A DNA stretch of 64,000 bases, from positions 3,596,001 to 3,660,000 of the forward strand of contig CM082589.2 of assembly GCA_040954595.2 (NCBI GenBank), read 5' to 3'. The DNA comes from Balanoglossus misakiensis (Eukaryota; Hemichordata). Shown one piece after another: positions 25,001 to 40,000 of this stretch (positions are counted from its first letter, which is position 1; every line of letters begins with the position of its first letter). The notes under the pieces are model-generated. The model ran no database searches. It had not been told where the DNA came from and saw only the letters and a list, made by a program, of their open reading frames with translations. Both the position numbers and the translations under genes were made by a program.

Positions 25001-28000
25001 GCTCACTTGTCGTGTTGTTGTTCAGTCTATATTTTTGTTTGCTTTGTTGCTTGAAATATATAGATTTCCGACCACTACACCACACAGCAGTCACACCCCA
25101 CAAAGAATTGCTGATTCTGAATGCTGGGCTGGTAGATGGGCCATAACCCCTAGCAAACCATGACACCACAATTTGGTCACACATGAAAGATTCAAGTAAT
25201 GATATCTGTCGCCTATGCATTTGGCTATTGCTGTTTCTACCGCTAAATACAGAAACACTTGGCCAAAGAAATGATTTCTCCTTCACATAACTGTCTGTAC
25301 TTGATTCGTAATGAGCTAAATATTTTGTCAACAACAAAGCCCCATGCATTATATCACAGAAACTCAACAAAAGATGCAAAGATTTTGATGTCTTGTATGC
25401 ATAAATGTATCATCTATCTTGGTTACAAAAACAAGCCTTGAGGCTACACTTCTTATGAGACTGCACAGGCCCAGGTAAAATTTCCAATGCTTCAAAGCTC
25501 TTACAGTTCAAATCAACATCTTATGAGTTTCTGTAATATCTGCTCCATCTAACCCAATTGCTTCCGCAGCAGTAAAACAAAGCCACCTTATGCCACCCGC
25601 GTCAACACAAGCAAAACAGCAAACCCCAAAACACAGCTGCACACCGCCCCACAGTAAAAACGTAACTCATCAAAATCTTACCTAGCGTGCATGCGTGCGT
25701 CCTAGCCTGACCTGTGATGGTGCTCTTCAAGTCTTTCCTATCTGCTACCTACGCTGATTCCTACATTTCTGCTAATTTTCTCAAGCTCAGCTAATATCCT
25801 CTGTATCTCTCTCTACACTGCTTAAACTAAATGCTTAACTGTATTCTCTTGGACAACATTAAACATACACACGCTTGAACAAAATATTAAAAATTCTGCA
25901 CAGAAGTGAAAATAAGTTTACAGCAAGAGATAGAAAATTGCCGCAGCAGAGAAGCATGCAGCATCTCAATTCAAAGTTAAACATTAATTCACACAATTAT
26001 GCATAGAGAATGGTGACATTAAAAGTTCACAAGCTTGTACATGCTTAATAAATATTTTAAAAACAGCAATCTACTTTGATTAGTGTTAATTATCACACAT
26101 AAAAAACTTATAGCCAGCAGAAGAATACATGAAATATATGTACATGTAAATAACACATGAGGATAGCACCAATAACAGGCACGAACACAAAGTCGTGCAC
26201 AGTCCGCTTTAAGTTTAATAATTACATATCACTATTCTTATTAATAATTGCTATGGTATGATATGCATTATAAGCCAAAAAAATCCATGTTCAATCTCAT
26301 TGTTACACACCCTGGAAAAAAATGTTCAAGATGGCTAAAATTTCATGAACCCATCTTCAGCAAATGACAACATTTCAGATATATTTTACATTTTACATAA
26401 TTTGCCAATTTCGACAAAGTTGTCCGATAGCAAATGGTTTACAGTTTTCAAAAAGGAATTGATGAAAAAAGATTCAACCAACCTTGTTTTCGTCAAACTG
26501 CTTTTCTTGTGATCGTCTGTCGGTCGCTGGGTAATCCAGAATCATCATGGTGGCCTGCGCTTGTGCCAGCCAGTTCTTCTCATCCAGAAGTGCATCTTTG
26601 AACTCGCGTAAGAGGTCAAACACAACTTCAAGCTTCTTTAGCCTGTGAATATTTGATACCATTTTTGTAAGTTTTGATATATCAGGTCTTAACCAAAACT
26701 ACCTGTACATTTGTAACTTGAATAACAAATGCCAAATTTTGTGTTTGTCAAATAAAAAGTCATTTGTAAGACAACTTGAAGAAAAAAGGCCAATCCGATC
26801 AAATGTGATCTTCTACACCAACATGAAAAGTGGCTGCTTGTTGTGTCACACCCAATCAGAATTCTCCTCACAAAGCACATATGAGCTCACCTCTCGTCAG
26901 TTTGTATACAGATCCTCTGCCACCTGACTTCCACATCACGTACATCCCTCTCAAACCGAACCACATCCTCCACGTCAGCGGTGGGATTCGGGAAGCTCTT
27001 CAGCTTCTTGACCTCGTCGTTGAGTTCATCAATGACTGGTTGGAAAGGGGTCAGTGACCTCTTCAGATCCTGCCACAGAAAGCACAAAAATAAGCATTTA
27101 GTATCAGTGCTGTTAATAATGCTATGGTAAACTAGTTTATACAAATACCTAGGAACACCGATGTATCAGTAATGTTCAATGTATGCCTTGACAGCGCTGC
27201 TTGGAAAGTGGTGTTGCATGTCTGAACCAACATGAATGTTACATAGATGCGTCTACTGCTTTATTACTGTCCACTGTTACTGTTACAGCAGTGATACAGT
27301 AATGCTGCATGTCTGCCATACTTAGTACTAGCATTCATGATCTCTGTTCTCCACCTACCTGTAATTTCTCCTGTTGGAGCTGTGCCTGGCTCAAGTCACA
27401 GGGAACGTTGTCTTGAGCCACCAGCGCAATCTCACATTTGGAGACCACATCCTTCACCCTTTCCAAGGACTTGAGGATTGTGATGGAAATAGTTAATCTG
27501 AAAAGACAAAACGAGGAAAGCATGTTGATCCCAATAAATCAGTCACAACTTATCAGACCAAAAACTTAATGGGAGTCGTCATTTTAACATTGTGATACAG
27601 GGAAGTATCCTAGGTTGAATAAACTAATTTCTACATATCAGTTAAAGTTCGACAACAAAATGTTTCAGAAGTACTCACGTCTGTATCTGTGTAACAGAAA
27701 TGGTCCAAATGTAGTCCCACTTTTCAATGAATACTGAGAGAGTGGACCTGTGTTTAGGTTTGTCCTCTGGGGCAGCTTGTTTGATGATGCTTTCACAGTT
27801 GATCCTCAGAGTCTGGTATTGTGGCTGCTGATCAACCAGCTCTTGGTGGAAATTCTTTAGGAAGGAAATAAAATGTAGATGTTTACAAAAAATGAGCCTC
27901 TAGATCTTTTTTTCTTTTTTTTTCAATCAAATAAACAGAATACACAGAACAGAGAAAAAGATCGCAACACAATACTCAAAAGTACCAAATGTGTTATCAA

Positions 28001-31000
28001 CATTTATTATTTTAAATTTCAACCATCTATCCTTATCTTCATAGTGACTTGGTATATGTCACTGAGAATGGTGGGTAGATCAATGTTAGTGTGTTTGGTA
28101 ACTGTGTGCTCACCTGCTGCTCTTCTACCATCCTCTGTACAGCAGCGGGCTCTCTCGGAATGGGCTGCTTGAGTCGGACAGTCAGAGTTGACATCTTTGT
28201 CTCCATTTCTCTGGAAAACATCGCCATGTCTGCCATAACTTTAGCAGTCTGCTGGGCATCCATTGGTGCTAGGTAATATAAACAGAGAATTAGATTTTAT
28301 TGACAGATATGAGAGGCAACTTCACTATATCTTATTTGTATCATAAATTCTCACTATAGAGGATATCAAGATAGCATTAATTCGTGGCTCATGCAAAGAA
28401 AAGAAGTAAGCACATGATTTCTGAAGCAGTCTTGAAATTTCTTACATGTAGTGCTTTTGGACATTTCCTCGATGAGCTGATTGCAGTTGTCCACTTCTCT
28501 CTCAAGCTCTGCCAGCTCAGGGTCGATGGTCGTGGTGCCAAGCTCACTACTTTCAGAACGCAGCCTCTGCGCATCTTCATTCAGCTGCCTCAGAATGGAT
28601 TCTCTTTGGACTGGGTCCATGTCCTCAAACTGGCAGAAGAAAAAACAACAACCAGCAATTAGTCATCAGAAAATTCCAAAATGAAGTCTCAATGAATTCT
28701 AAAATTCTCAACCCACAAAAAATCCTAAAATCACAAACCCACTGAACTTACAGCAAAATGATATTAAACAATTCAAATTTTCAATTCAACTTGTTATTTC
28801 AACCGACATAACTTGGATATTACCAAGATTATGTTGCTTTTCACAAGTTGTTGTCTTACCTGCTCAAGGGACATGTGTTTGACCTTGTTGATGTTGATGA
28901 AAATTTCATTCCTAGTCACGACTTGTTTGAGTTTCATGTGTTTGGTCCGCCACAGTGTCAGTAGATGTTGGTACTGAATTTCAAGCCTGAAACAGCAAAG
29001 GAAAACACCACATTCTGAGATATTGGCAATATTTCCACACTTATGCTGTATCTACAACACTTTAATTCTGTAATTACTTTTGAAAATCCCCAAAACCAAT
29101 GGCTGGATACAAACTAAATTCACAATCAACTAACTACATGCAGTTACAGTCTTTAGCCATATTAACTACCAGATACCACAGGTAACAAGCAAGCTTTCAA
29201 AAATTTGCAAAATGGATGCCATTATTCCACGTTAGCAACAGGATTCTAAACCATGCATTTCCCATGATGCACCACTCACCTGGCAGCGTACTCCATGGCT
29301 TCTCTGTTTGGTGGAGGAATGAGAAAACAGGCACCGGGAACTGACGCTTCCTGGCCAAGACTGGTTATGACCTTCCATTTTGTTTTCTCGGTGTTGTCAA
29401 GTAACACACACTCTTCTCCTCTCTTGATCGACACCTGAAATCGATACACAGCATTGGATGTTACACCAGTGATCATGCATCAATCAATAAACACTGGTAT
29501 CTTCCCATCATGTTCAAAAATCCATGATGCAAACACAGAGATGAAACTGAAAATCTCAAAGTAGACATAGTGGAAAGTTTTTGCTCAGACAAGGAAATGT
29601 GGCACTATGTGACTAGAAAATTACAGGTTTTACTGAATATCGATCGATGAATCCCAAAAGTGAATCAGACATGAAAATTTCATCAAAAGCAATTACTTTT
29701 TTCAATACTGTCATAACTATGCAAGATTTTATATCATAGAAGAGAGTACACTTGAATTCTTACATCCATTTGTATGTAATCACAGAGAGCGGTGATTGGA
29801 AGCTTGGTCTTCAGGTATTGTCTTCTCTGTTTCAGGGGAACTACTTGTTTACTTCTCGTCACGATGTCACTCACGACATCTTTGTACTCATTGAGTTTCT
29901 CCCTCATTTCCTACAGAGACAAAAAAAATTATCAAAGGTGTAATCTTCTTTAAAAAGTAGAGTGGTGTCTATCTGTCTATGTGACAAAAAGTTTCGCTTT
30001 CCAAAGGAGACAAAATTGATTGCGCCACTTAAAAAAATCATCCTTGAATCTATTCGACATGTACAAATCCTTTTATTGAAAACAAATAAAAAGCTTTATG
30101 TACTCACAAATAACTCTTGAAGGAGATCTGTACTTTCTTCGAGGGTGAGATCAGTCCGGTCAAACTTTCGATTTAAGACTTCTGCTCGATCGTTCAACCA
30201 CTGTTCACAATCCCGGGCATCTCCATAAAACTTATGGCAACAGAAAAATTGGATGATCAGACAAAAATTCATAAAAACAAAATTAGCAATAAGCTATAAA
30301 GGCCATCACTGTTACCATAACACTCACCTGATGATATGTAGCTGCGTGTTTGAGATGTTGCTCAAGGCAAATAGTCAACTGTATGAGCCAGGCCCATTGT
30401 GATTGCATTGCTTGCAGATATGCCTGTATATCAAGCGAAAATAAAAGTCAGTCTTAATGCAGGAAAATTTACAGCATGCTTGCTTTTTGAGTAGATAACA
30501 GTACATAGTTTGTTTGAGATATAAATTTATCGTTATGAATTATGGTGGTTTTATCAACAATAAAACTGTTTATTTCTAGATATGTGTAAATTTTGACTTG
30601 CGTCATCAAACAAAATACGTCATACAAGATTGTTTGTGTTCCTTTATTCTCTGAAAGTATTGGATAAAACATTCTAAACTGGGTTACCACTTGCACTCTG
30701 ATGTTGCTACAGTATTATAACCACATTGCTGATTGATTATGTGCAAATTGTCGTTGTTAAAATATATGTATGCTTATTTGGGTAATGTGCAAGTGCACAT
30801 ACATGTGTATCTGGGTCTATATTGTGTGTAACGGTCTATATGTTTGTTTTCATTTTCAAAAGTATTTGTTTGTTTGTTTGTTTGTTTGTTTGTATCACAA
30901 TGTGTCTATAGTGTTGTGTGGTGGTTGAAGTTTAGTTTGGAATTGCTGCACGTCTACTTGTCTGAAGTGGTTAGACCACAGACAGTAGAGGGGGGGACAG

Positions 31001-34000
31001 TCAGTTACACATCTTAGCAACTAACGGCTTTGACAAAATGAACTCTGCCATTTATGACACACAACCAGTGGGAGTAACTGTGCATGGAAATTCACCAGCC
31101 CTGGATTACATAATCTCTGCACTGACTTGGTTTTAATGAATATTCGGAGATGATAATTAGGGAGAAAGTAAAACAATGGACAGTGGAGGGCAGTGGACAA
31201 TAGACAGTGGAGCACATTGGACAATAATTCTGAATAAATTATTCTTGAAAACATGCTCAGCCATGCACCTGGAAGAGGGTATAAAAGGCTGCGTGCCCTG
31301 GCTTGAGAGGCAGAGACTGACATGGCAGCCAGCAGTAGCACTGAGGCTCTGTGTGTGTGACTCTACCAGAATCTGACTGCCAGGCCTGTTTGGTGAAACT
31401 ACAGTGGAGTTTTCCACCAAGTGTGATCACAGACATCGTGTGCGGCCATGGAACAACCATCTTCTGGATGAAATTGGAAAGACTGATATATTCTGCGACC
31501 AACTTCCCAGAACACTCACTACTGAACTCAACAAGCTTTCTTAGCAAAGGTAGGGCAATGTCTTTTGCAATGTTTGTACCATTTCATGTCTTTGTGTTTG
31601 TGTTGGCTCGTAATATTTCTTTACTGTGCATACAGTCCACTTGTATTTTGTCTGTAGTGGCTGTCCCTTTACAATTTATTGGATCCATCGATACAAAAAT
31701 ACTCTATGCATAAGGGGTCACATGGTCTGAGGGAAAACCTACCTGGTACTGCCCTCAATATCATACCTTGTGACAGTTTGTTTGTTTGTTTACATCGAGT
31801 GTTTACCAGAGCTTACCTCGACTATTTTGGATGAAGGATGTGACTCCATCATGAGTTGCTGTCCCTTACTCAGCACTGCATTGAACTGTGCTTCTCTTGT
31901 CTGCAGTTCACTCAACAAGCTCTGTAAGATCAGAAAGACAAAATTAGCCCCTCGTCTTGCATTCTGTACCCCCTGTCAAACCTGTTTTCATAGTCTAGCC
32001 TTACAATTCCTTTTCTCTTACAGGTCAACCCATTCCACAGGTGGTAACGATGGTGGGGAACTGAGTTGTCAGAAGATTTGGATACATCTATAAAGCATAC
32101 ACTATCACAAACACGGACATGAACAACATGACAAGCTACATTGGGTGGGGAAGGTATGTGCCTTTTTTTATTATCGGAGAGCAAGGGGTTTCACTAATTC
32201 AACAAGCAAGTTCAGATCACAGACCACAGTTTTCACAAGTGTACATGCAAACTGACATCTAGGATGTGGCATGCCGGTATACATAGCATGCATTTTGTGG
32301 TGAAACAACAAAAGCCGGCTAAATTCACAATTTAGCAAGATTCAAAGACAAATTTTTTACGGGAGTTATAATAGTTCCAAACATACTCCTCTTCATGTCC
32401 ATCATAACTCTGAAGTCATTTGAAACAGGAACAATTTCGTATAAGAGTTCTGCTTAAAGTTTATTTTGAAAATGCACCTCTAGTGAATACATTATAATTG
32501 TCAAAAAGATTATGGTGAACACAAATTCAAGCATCAACCATTTCTGATCAGAGCAATATACAAAACTTTTTTACAGATTTGTATGGCATTGAAATTGGCC
32601 ATCTAAAACATTGCTTTGAAAATTAGCCGGCTATTTGATATTTTCACAGTTAAATTGTTCCAAGTACCGAAAACTTTCCAACAAACCTTGTGGGTAGGAC
32701 GACTACTATTTGGGTACCTAGGCTGAAGTGTTTTCCCAAGAAAATCATAGCAGAGCAGAAAGCAAGAGAGACAGAACACCAGAAATGAGAGAAATCAGTT
32801 TATCACCTTGTATGTTTGGGATTTTGATAGCAATGAAAACAAAGCTTAAGAGCATGATGGAGTAGATAGATTCATGTAGACAGCAGTATGAACATCTTTT
32901 TGCACAAATTAGCTGCATCCAACCAACTTGAATTATAATATTGTTGATTTGATAGTCGGTTTCAGGAAGGAGAATAAAATTACAAAAAGTAGACTGGTAA
33001 ATGTCAAGATGTAGAATATACAAGTTAGATGAGATTCCACAGAAAAAAAATATATAAGAGATATTGATGAATTTGATGCACAGAGTACCTTGTACATTAT
33101 AATGTTAAATCTGTTCATCAACAGTTTTATTGCACTTTTTCAGATAACACGGATTGTGTTTGCTTTTTGAATTCCTGTTACTTCTACCGCACGAGGGCGT
33201 TGTTTCCATGGTTGACATTTTTTTACCTGATAGTGTGCCTCCAACTCGGGGATACTAAGGTTTTTAGCACTCCAGTCTCTTGAGATTTCATTTTCTTCTT
33301 TGTCATTCAGCCACATCAGCTCTGTTGTTGATGCTTGCATGAACTCCAGCAGCACCTCAAGATCTCTGTATCTCTTTGCAGAAGAATCCTGCAAATGAAC
33401 GAGAACCAAGCACAAAAATTTGTCAAAATATTGCAGGAAAATGTCATGTTGTTGGTCAATATTGTGTGTTTATTCACATTTCATTGAGTTTGGCTATGGA
33501 GAAATGATCCATGTATGAATGACATCACTTTACATGGGAAAAGCAGATTGCATAATTAGCTATTTTCTTGTTTCTTTGTCATCCTGTTCAAAACATCCAT
33601 TCATTTCTCTGTCATCGACATTGATAACTGTACCTACCAGTAACGATGCATATGTCTGTTCTAATCTTCCAAGATGTTGGGAATACAAGGTGAATTCATC
33701 GCCAGACAGATTACTCTGCAAAGAATGGAAAACCTGATTTAATAAATGTTCATTTTAAAATCTGCAAGTTCTCGTACTGTAAGTAGGAATTTTTTAATCT
33801 ATGGAAAAAAATAAAAAAAATTCATGAAATTTGATATTTTTTGTCTATTTAATATACCCCTCCCTCTCTCACCTTTGCAGCACGGCATCTGTCAATGTTG
33901 ATCTTGAACTCTGTAATAGAGTGATGTTCTTCACCATGTTGTCTCAAATAACTCTGTACACTGGGCAGGTCGTTACCATAGTCCAGGGAGTCTATGGCAG

Positions 34001-37000
34001 CCTGTTGGGAATAGAGCAGTCACATGCCCATCATCAGAGATTGCCTCACAAATGTTGACAAAATTCACAAACAAATCACCGTTTTCTTTGTTTCACTATT
34101 TTCTAAAGTCTGTCTCAACATGTCCAATATTGCAAAGGTATTTACCTGCTTGTTTTGTACCCATATGAGACACTCTTGGATGAATTTGAAGATTTCGTTG
34201 GTTTCCACGACTTGGAATTCTGTTCTGGTTTCATATCTGCGAGTCATGGTCTCCTCTGTGAAGACCACCTTGGAGGCGATGTTGCTCTGGAGACGGTTGC
34301 GTAGCGCCAGCCACTTTTCGTGCAGATTGAGCACTCTGTGAGACAAATATAGACAGTTACGACATGTTTCTGATCGTCTGGCGGCCATTTTGAAAGAGAG
34401 TGTGGTCACGGGTCATAGGTCAAACAGACATTTTAAAAAAAATTACGGCCAAGATTTGTCAAAAGGAATGATAGATTAGCATGCAAATGATGGAAGAAAT
34501 TACTGATTTTTAAAAAAAAAATTACCTTTTGTAAATTTGGTCAGCTTCGTAGTAGTTTCCGTCTTTCAAGACCTGCGTATCGTTGAACATCTCGCGGATA
34601 CCAGATTCACACATCTGTAACGACAAAATACAGTTCTGGATCAAATTCACAAAGCATGTTGAGGATAATTGCCCAAAATTCAGAGAACGACAGAAAGAAA
34701 CCTCAAGGAACCTAAGGCTCCCTAATTAATATTTCACCCATAGAAAACTTCATAATTTGCAAGTGACAGCAATGATTACCTTGAGCCCAGCGTCAATCTG
34801 ATCAACTCGTTTCTTTGCACTGTGGGGGTCCATTTTATCAATCCTGGGCTCATCTGCTTCAATTCTTCTCTCAAGCCCATCGAGTGTTTCACCAGTATTC
34901 CGGATATGTCGGTGTACTTTCTCAGCCAGCAAGTATAGCCTTTCAAGCCTGGCAGAGGAAATTGAAATTTGAAAATTAAGTGGAATCATTTAACAAAAAT
35001 GTATTAACTACGCAACGGAAAAGTGGCCGCCATGATTAGACGAAAAAAATGAGGTGACTATCAAGACTCGCCACTCGCGACGTCATCAACAAAATGTTGC
35101 CGATAAAAAGGTTGCTCTTTTAGAAAATATAGACGAGAACACAAAATATGACCCACCTTGCAATTTCTGAACGCAGCACTTTGTCTTTATCTTGTTGTGC
35201 TAACATCAAACGATCCCATGCTGCATCTATGTCCTTGATGTGCAAGCCTTGTGGTGCATTGAACTGTCCTGTAGGTGCGAACAATTTCTGAAAAAGAAAA
35301 AAAGATCATGAACATTTGAGGTCAAGAATGTTACTTTCAAAGAATTACTGTATGTAGTAGTTCATTAAAAGTTTTTTGTGGTCATCAACAACTCATGATT
35401 GTGACAGAATCAATTTTCCAATACTTCACAGGAGTAAAATTCACTTTTCCGGGATTCTCCAGAACACAACCACGCAAACAGGCCATCGCTAAACTCACCT
35501 CTAGGTCTCTAAACAAATTTGTAAGTTTGTGTTTGTCTGAGATTTTGGGAGGCACTGATTCCAGTCGGTATGTGTTGAACTGCTGGAGGAGAACTCGGAG
35601 GTCTTGCAGATTGTTTGGAAAGCTTCTGTCTTCCATGATGGTGGTGGAGTGTGTGATCCACTGCATCAATCTGTGGGCTGCATCCTGATATTCTTCCCAC
35701 CTCAATGCTCTCTCCTATTCATTCAGAAAAAAAGAAGGAAACAAATTTCAATGTGTGAACTTTTTGATATTCTTCCAACTTTAATACTCTCTCCTATATT
35801 CATTTGGGGGAAAAGAAAACAAAATTAAGTTTTTGAATTGTTCATATTAATCATTGTCTACTGCTCACTCTCAAATGAAAAGACAATATTTCTTTATTCA
35901 TTTTTAAACTTTGATAACACCAAATTCTGCTGAAATATATTGCCTGTAAGTCATTCTACTCGAAGTATTCATTCAAAATGGCGGTTAGACTAACTGTGGT
36001 AATGAAGCCAAGAACTACAGTCATCGCTCACAAGCAACCCGACTCGCTGACAGCTACCTTTGCCATTACATCTGGATAATCTGTCTTTCTCATCGTTTGT
36101 ATTCTCTAAGGCTAATGAGATTTCTTCCCCCTAACCGCCAGGTCTCCTCTTTAATCTCTATTCAGTGCTTGCTTGACTCAGTTTCTCTCTGTCTACATAA
36201 ATGTCTCTTTAGAAATACCTAAATCAATATCTACATTCCTCCCTGCCTCCCCCTCTCTCTCTCCTTCTCTCCCCTAACCTCCTTCCCTCCCTCCTCCATA
36301 CACTCAATTGGCTCACTTACATTATCTGCTAATGAGTCCTGTATTGTGGGAACTTCTGGGAAGACATCGTAAAGTGAGGAGACATAGGTGATGATAGACT
36401 TTTCATCGGGATTGTGTCTATCCACATCTGCAATGGAGAAAAAATCAAAACCATCAGTTTTATTCATTTGATGACAAAAAACTAACATTAGAACAGTTGA
36501 GAAGAAGCTTGATAAGCTTTACTGTGGATAACTATTTGTGGACTGTCATCCCCTGAATAATTTATTCCCTCAGACACTAAGTGATTACCTCTGCAAAGAA
36601 TTTCAACTCTTGCTCTCCATCAACTGAGTTGCAATCACCATGGTTACACATTCAGGATGGCCATGCCGAACATCTATCTCGAAGATAATAGGCACAACTC
36701 ACCTTCTGCATCAAGCAGTTTTGTCACTCCAAAGTGTTCTTCTGCTACATCAAAGGCATTCTCTAAATTAGCTCTGGGATTATCTCTACTCAATGCCTTG
36801 AAATTTATCAAGTCAGGCCTGTTGGGAGACGGAAAATATCAACTAGTCAAATATACATTAAATTGAAACGTGGCCATTTTTGAAAGAAGACACCAGGTGA
36901 TAAAAGTCCCATCGTTTCTCAACCCATGTTTACCTTGAATGTCGAAAAAAACAGCTTCATAACAATAAGATATAAGACAGCACTTACCTATTTCTATGAA

Positions 37001-40000
37001 TAATTGCATTGAATGCTAAACCATCACTCCAACTCTTACTGAAATCCTTAATATTTACACCAGGGTAACCATCAGTGGTTCTACGACTCCACAGCAAGAG
37101 GGCTTCTTTCACATTCTTGTCACTCGGCTGACCTGCTACTATGATGTCAGAGATCTACAAAACACAGAAGAAGAAAAACAGACAAAAATGATTAAGTGAT
37201 TCCAACGAGAAATCTCGCCAGATGACCTCCCGTGGTGTTCTGACTTTTGTTGGTGGTCATCTTTTTCTGTTATTATGACATGTATCATATATAGTTTATC
37301 GAAATGTATCAGGACGGTTACCCCCTTGACATATTTAATTTTAACACACACTAGTTTGGGTCAGGGTTAATATCCGGCAGGTGAATTTCCAGGGGGTCAC
37401 ACTCCTAGAATCTCATCTTCATGACAAGATCCACTATAACCCAGCATGATTTATTTCTGGGATGGCCTCTGGGCGCTAATTTTAGAAAACCAGTGCAATA
37501 TCCTGACATGACACTGCACATGCATTCATATCAAATTATATTAGCAAAGCATTGTTTGGTTGAGTGAATGACGCACACGTGTGACATAGAAATGGAATCA
37601 CATCGTATCACTAACAGTCAATGCCTATAGAAATATCACATGAAAGGTTTTTCTGTCGGTCACCATTCAGATCTTTACAATTTGCGTAAAAAATTGGGGA
37701 AATGTCGGGATGGAAAAATGTATCTAATCTCATAGAAAGAGAATACAGAGACAAAATCCCTTTTTCTTATTTTCAACTAAGAACTGAATTGATACTCCCC
37801 TACATAATGCAATTATAAATGCATCAACCAACAAGTACAGGTGTTTGACATATAAGCATGAAACTGGGAGTCACGGTAACGCAGGAACTGACACCATAGC
37901 AACAGACATGGCAACAGACATATTGAAGTGCTGTTATATAAATAGCTGTCTATCTCAAATTACATTTATAGAAAATGATTATTATTATCCTCATCAGATC
38001 TGATTATGTCATAGGGACACTCATCTTTGATAGGATGCTTTTGTTGAGATGTTATGAGGTACTCAGCCAACCACTGCATGTGCTTAGCTATCAAAAGGCA
38101 AGTATGTTTAAGCCTGTGTGTATATATGTATACATGTACATGACTATGTATATATGAATCATTCAGCAGAGAATAACAAGCCTGAATTCAAAAGACTTTT
38201 CAATGTTTTCTGAAAACTCAGTTCTAAGAGTGCATTACATTTTTGCATACAACCATGTAAGAACCCTTTATTTAGTCTAATGGTGTTGTTAATGTCCAAC
38301 TTTTAGTGATGTACTCTCATCATAAATAAAGAGGCATGTCAGAATCTGACATACAAGTCAGGTTTTTTCTTCCCATAATGGGGTCATAGACATGCAGTGC
38401 ACGAACTCCTCTCTCCTGTCTTAATTTCCTTGAGATGTGACAGGGAGCCTAACCATCTTGAGACAGGGCAATTATATCATACAGAGTTATTTGGTTTGTG
38501 GCGAGGTAAATTTTCTAGATGATCCAATCTGTCTGCATCTCCTGTCATCGATGGAAACCGAAAGCGACAAATTACTCTCCCTTCCCACAACCCTGATGAC
38601 AGATCACTTTCCTGCCGACAGCTGTCTCGCAAGAATCATTTCCAACACCACTAATGACTTGTACACAGGCTCTGCATATGCCCTTGAACTTGAAGACGAT
38701 ATCTGATGTGAATAACGATGAACAAAACGTATAAATCTACTTAATACCTGAAGGTCAAAATGAACATTATGTAAATGTTCATCCGTGTCAAGGTTTAGCA
38801 AGCTACTCTTTGTAATTATGCTTTAATTTGTGTTCACAGTACTTAGAAAGTCAAAGCCAGATCGAAAACGATCACGTTTACTCACATCTTCAACAGAAAC
38901 GATGAAAATTCATGGAGTTTGGGTGCATTTGCTCTTTGATTCATAAGAAAAACAAGATTGCCATTCTTTGCATGTAATTTCATTTACTACAAAACAAACA
39001 CATTCAAATGTAACTGTATGAACTAGAAATAGACTGCATTATCTTTATAACACAATTCTGTCATTTGTTCAGATTTTAATGAAAAAAAAATTGTTTGCTT
39101 TCTTTTGTATTTTCAATAAATGATTAATTCACTTCAAGTAGAATCTAAATTAGATGGAAAAATTCACTAAAATCGATAAAGTCTTCAAATTTGAACAAAA
39201 TTTGACTGAAATATAGTATGAAATGTACAGACAGCATTTTGTGTGATCAGGTGACCATATAAATAACAATCTGGGGCACCATTGCTAGGATACACAGACA
39301 TTTCCAAGCTACATCTGCTAAGAACAATATCTGTTATTGTTCCCTCTGAAAGTTTATTTTCACTAAGTAGGTGTGATTCACACAGTTAAGCACGTTTTAT
39401 TGTTCATAGCAAGGAAATGATTTCTCCCTAAAAAGTGACAGAGCTACAGTTCACAAACACCTGAATTTTATGGAGAGCAGAAATAGTTTTAATGGCAAGC
39501 CCCCACAAAGAATATGAAGATTTTGATCTATTTTGAATGAAAACTAATATATTTCTACATTACAAATAACATTACCTTTGTATTTGTGAATAATAGTAGT
39601 GACCTCACTATAATATTAGAAGGTCATTGTACTGTTATCCTAAACTGTGTTAGTCATATTGAACCAGAAATCAACAAATTCACATTTGGGGAAACTTCTG
39701 ATAACATTGATTATATTTGAAACTACTGAATCAAGGAAACACTGTAATGTCTATGATGGTAATGATTTGTGCATGCATAGTACAGTTTAACAAACGGCTG
39801 AGAAATGATAATGATAAGTTTTGGAAACCCACATTTTCGTCGTTTTTCTCCTCATCCACTGCAAGCATAGGTTGCTGTGCACCTGAGAGACGGTTCGACC
39901 TGCTTGAAGACCGCGTGACAGGTTTCAGTCCAGATACAGTGGCATTGAAGGTTTCCTCTGACTGCGAACGCATGCATCCGCACAGTTTCGCACCCATGCC

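Noticed and set aside
31021-31547. Overlapping minus-strand frames of about 90-106 codons
   Set aside because: Several frames overlap in all phases with no similarity to plakin sequence, and the flanking exons join without them.
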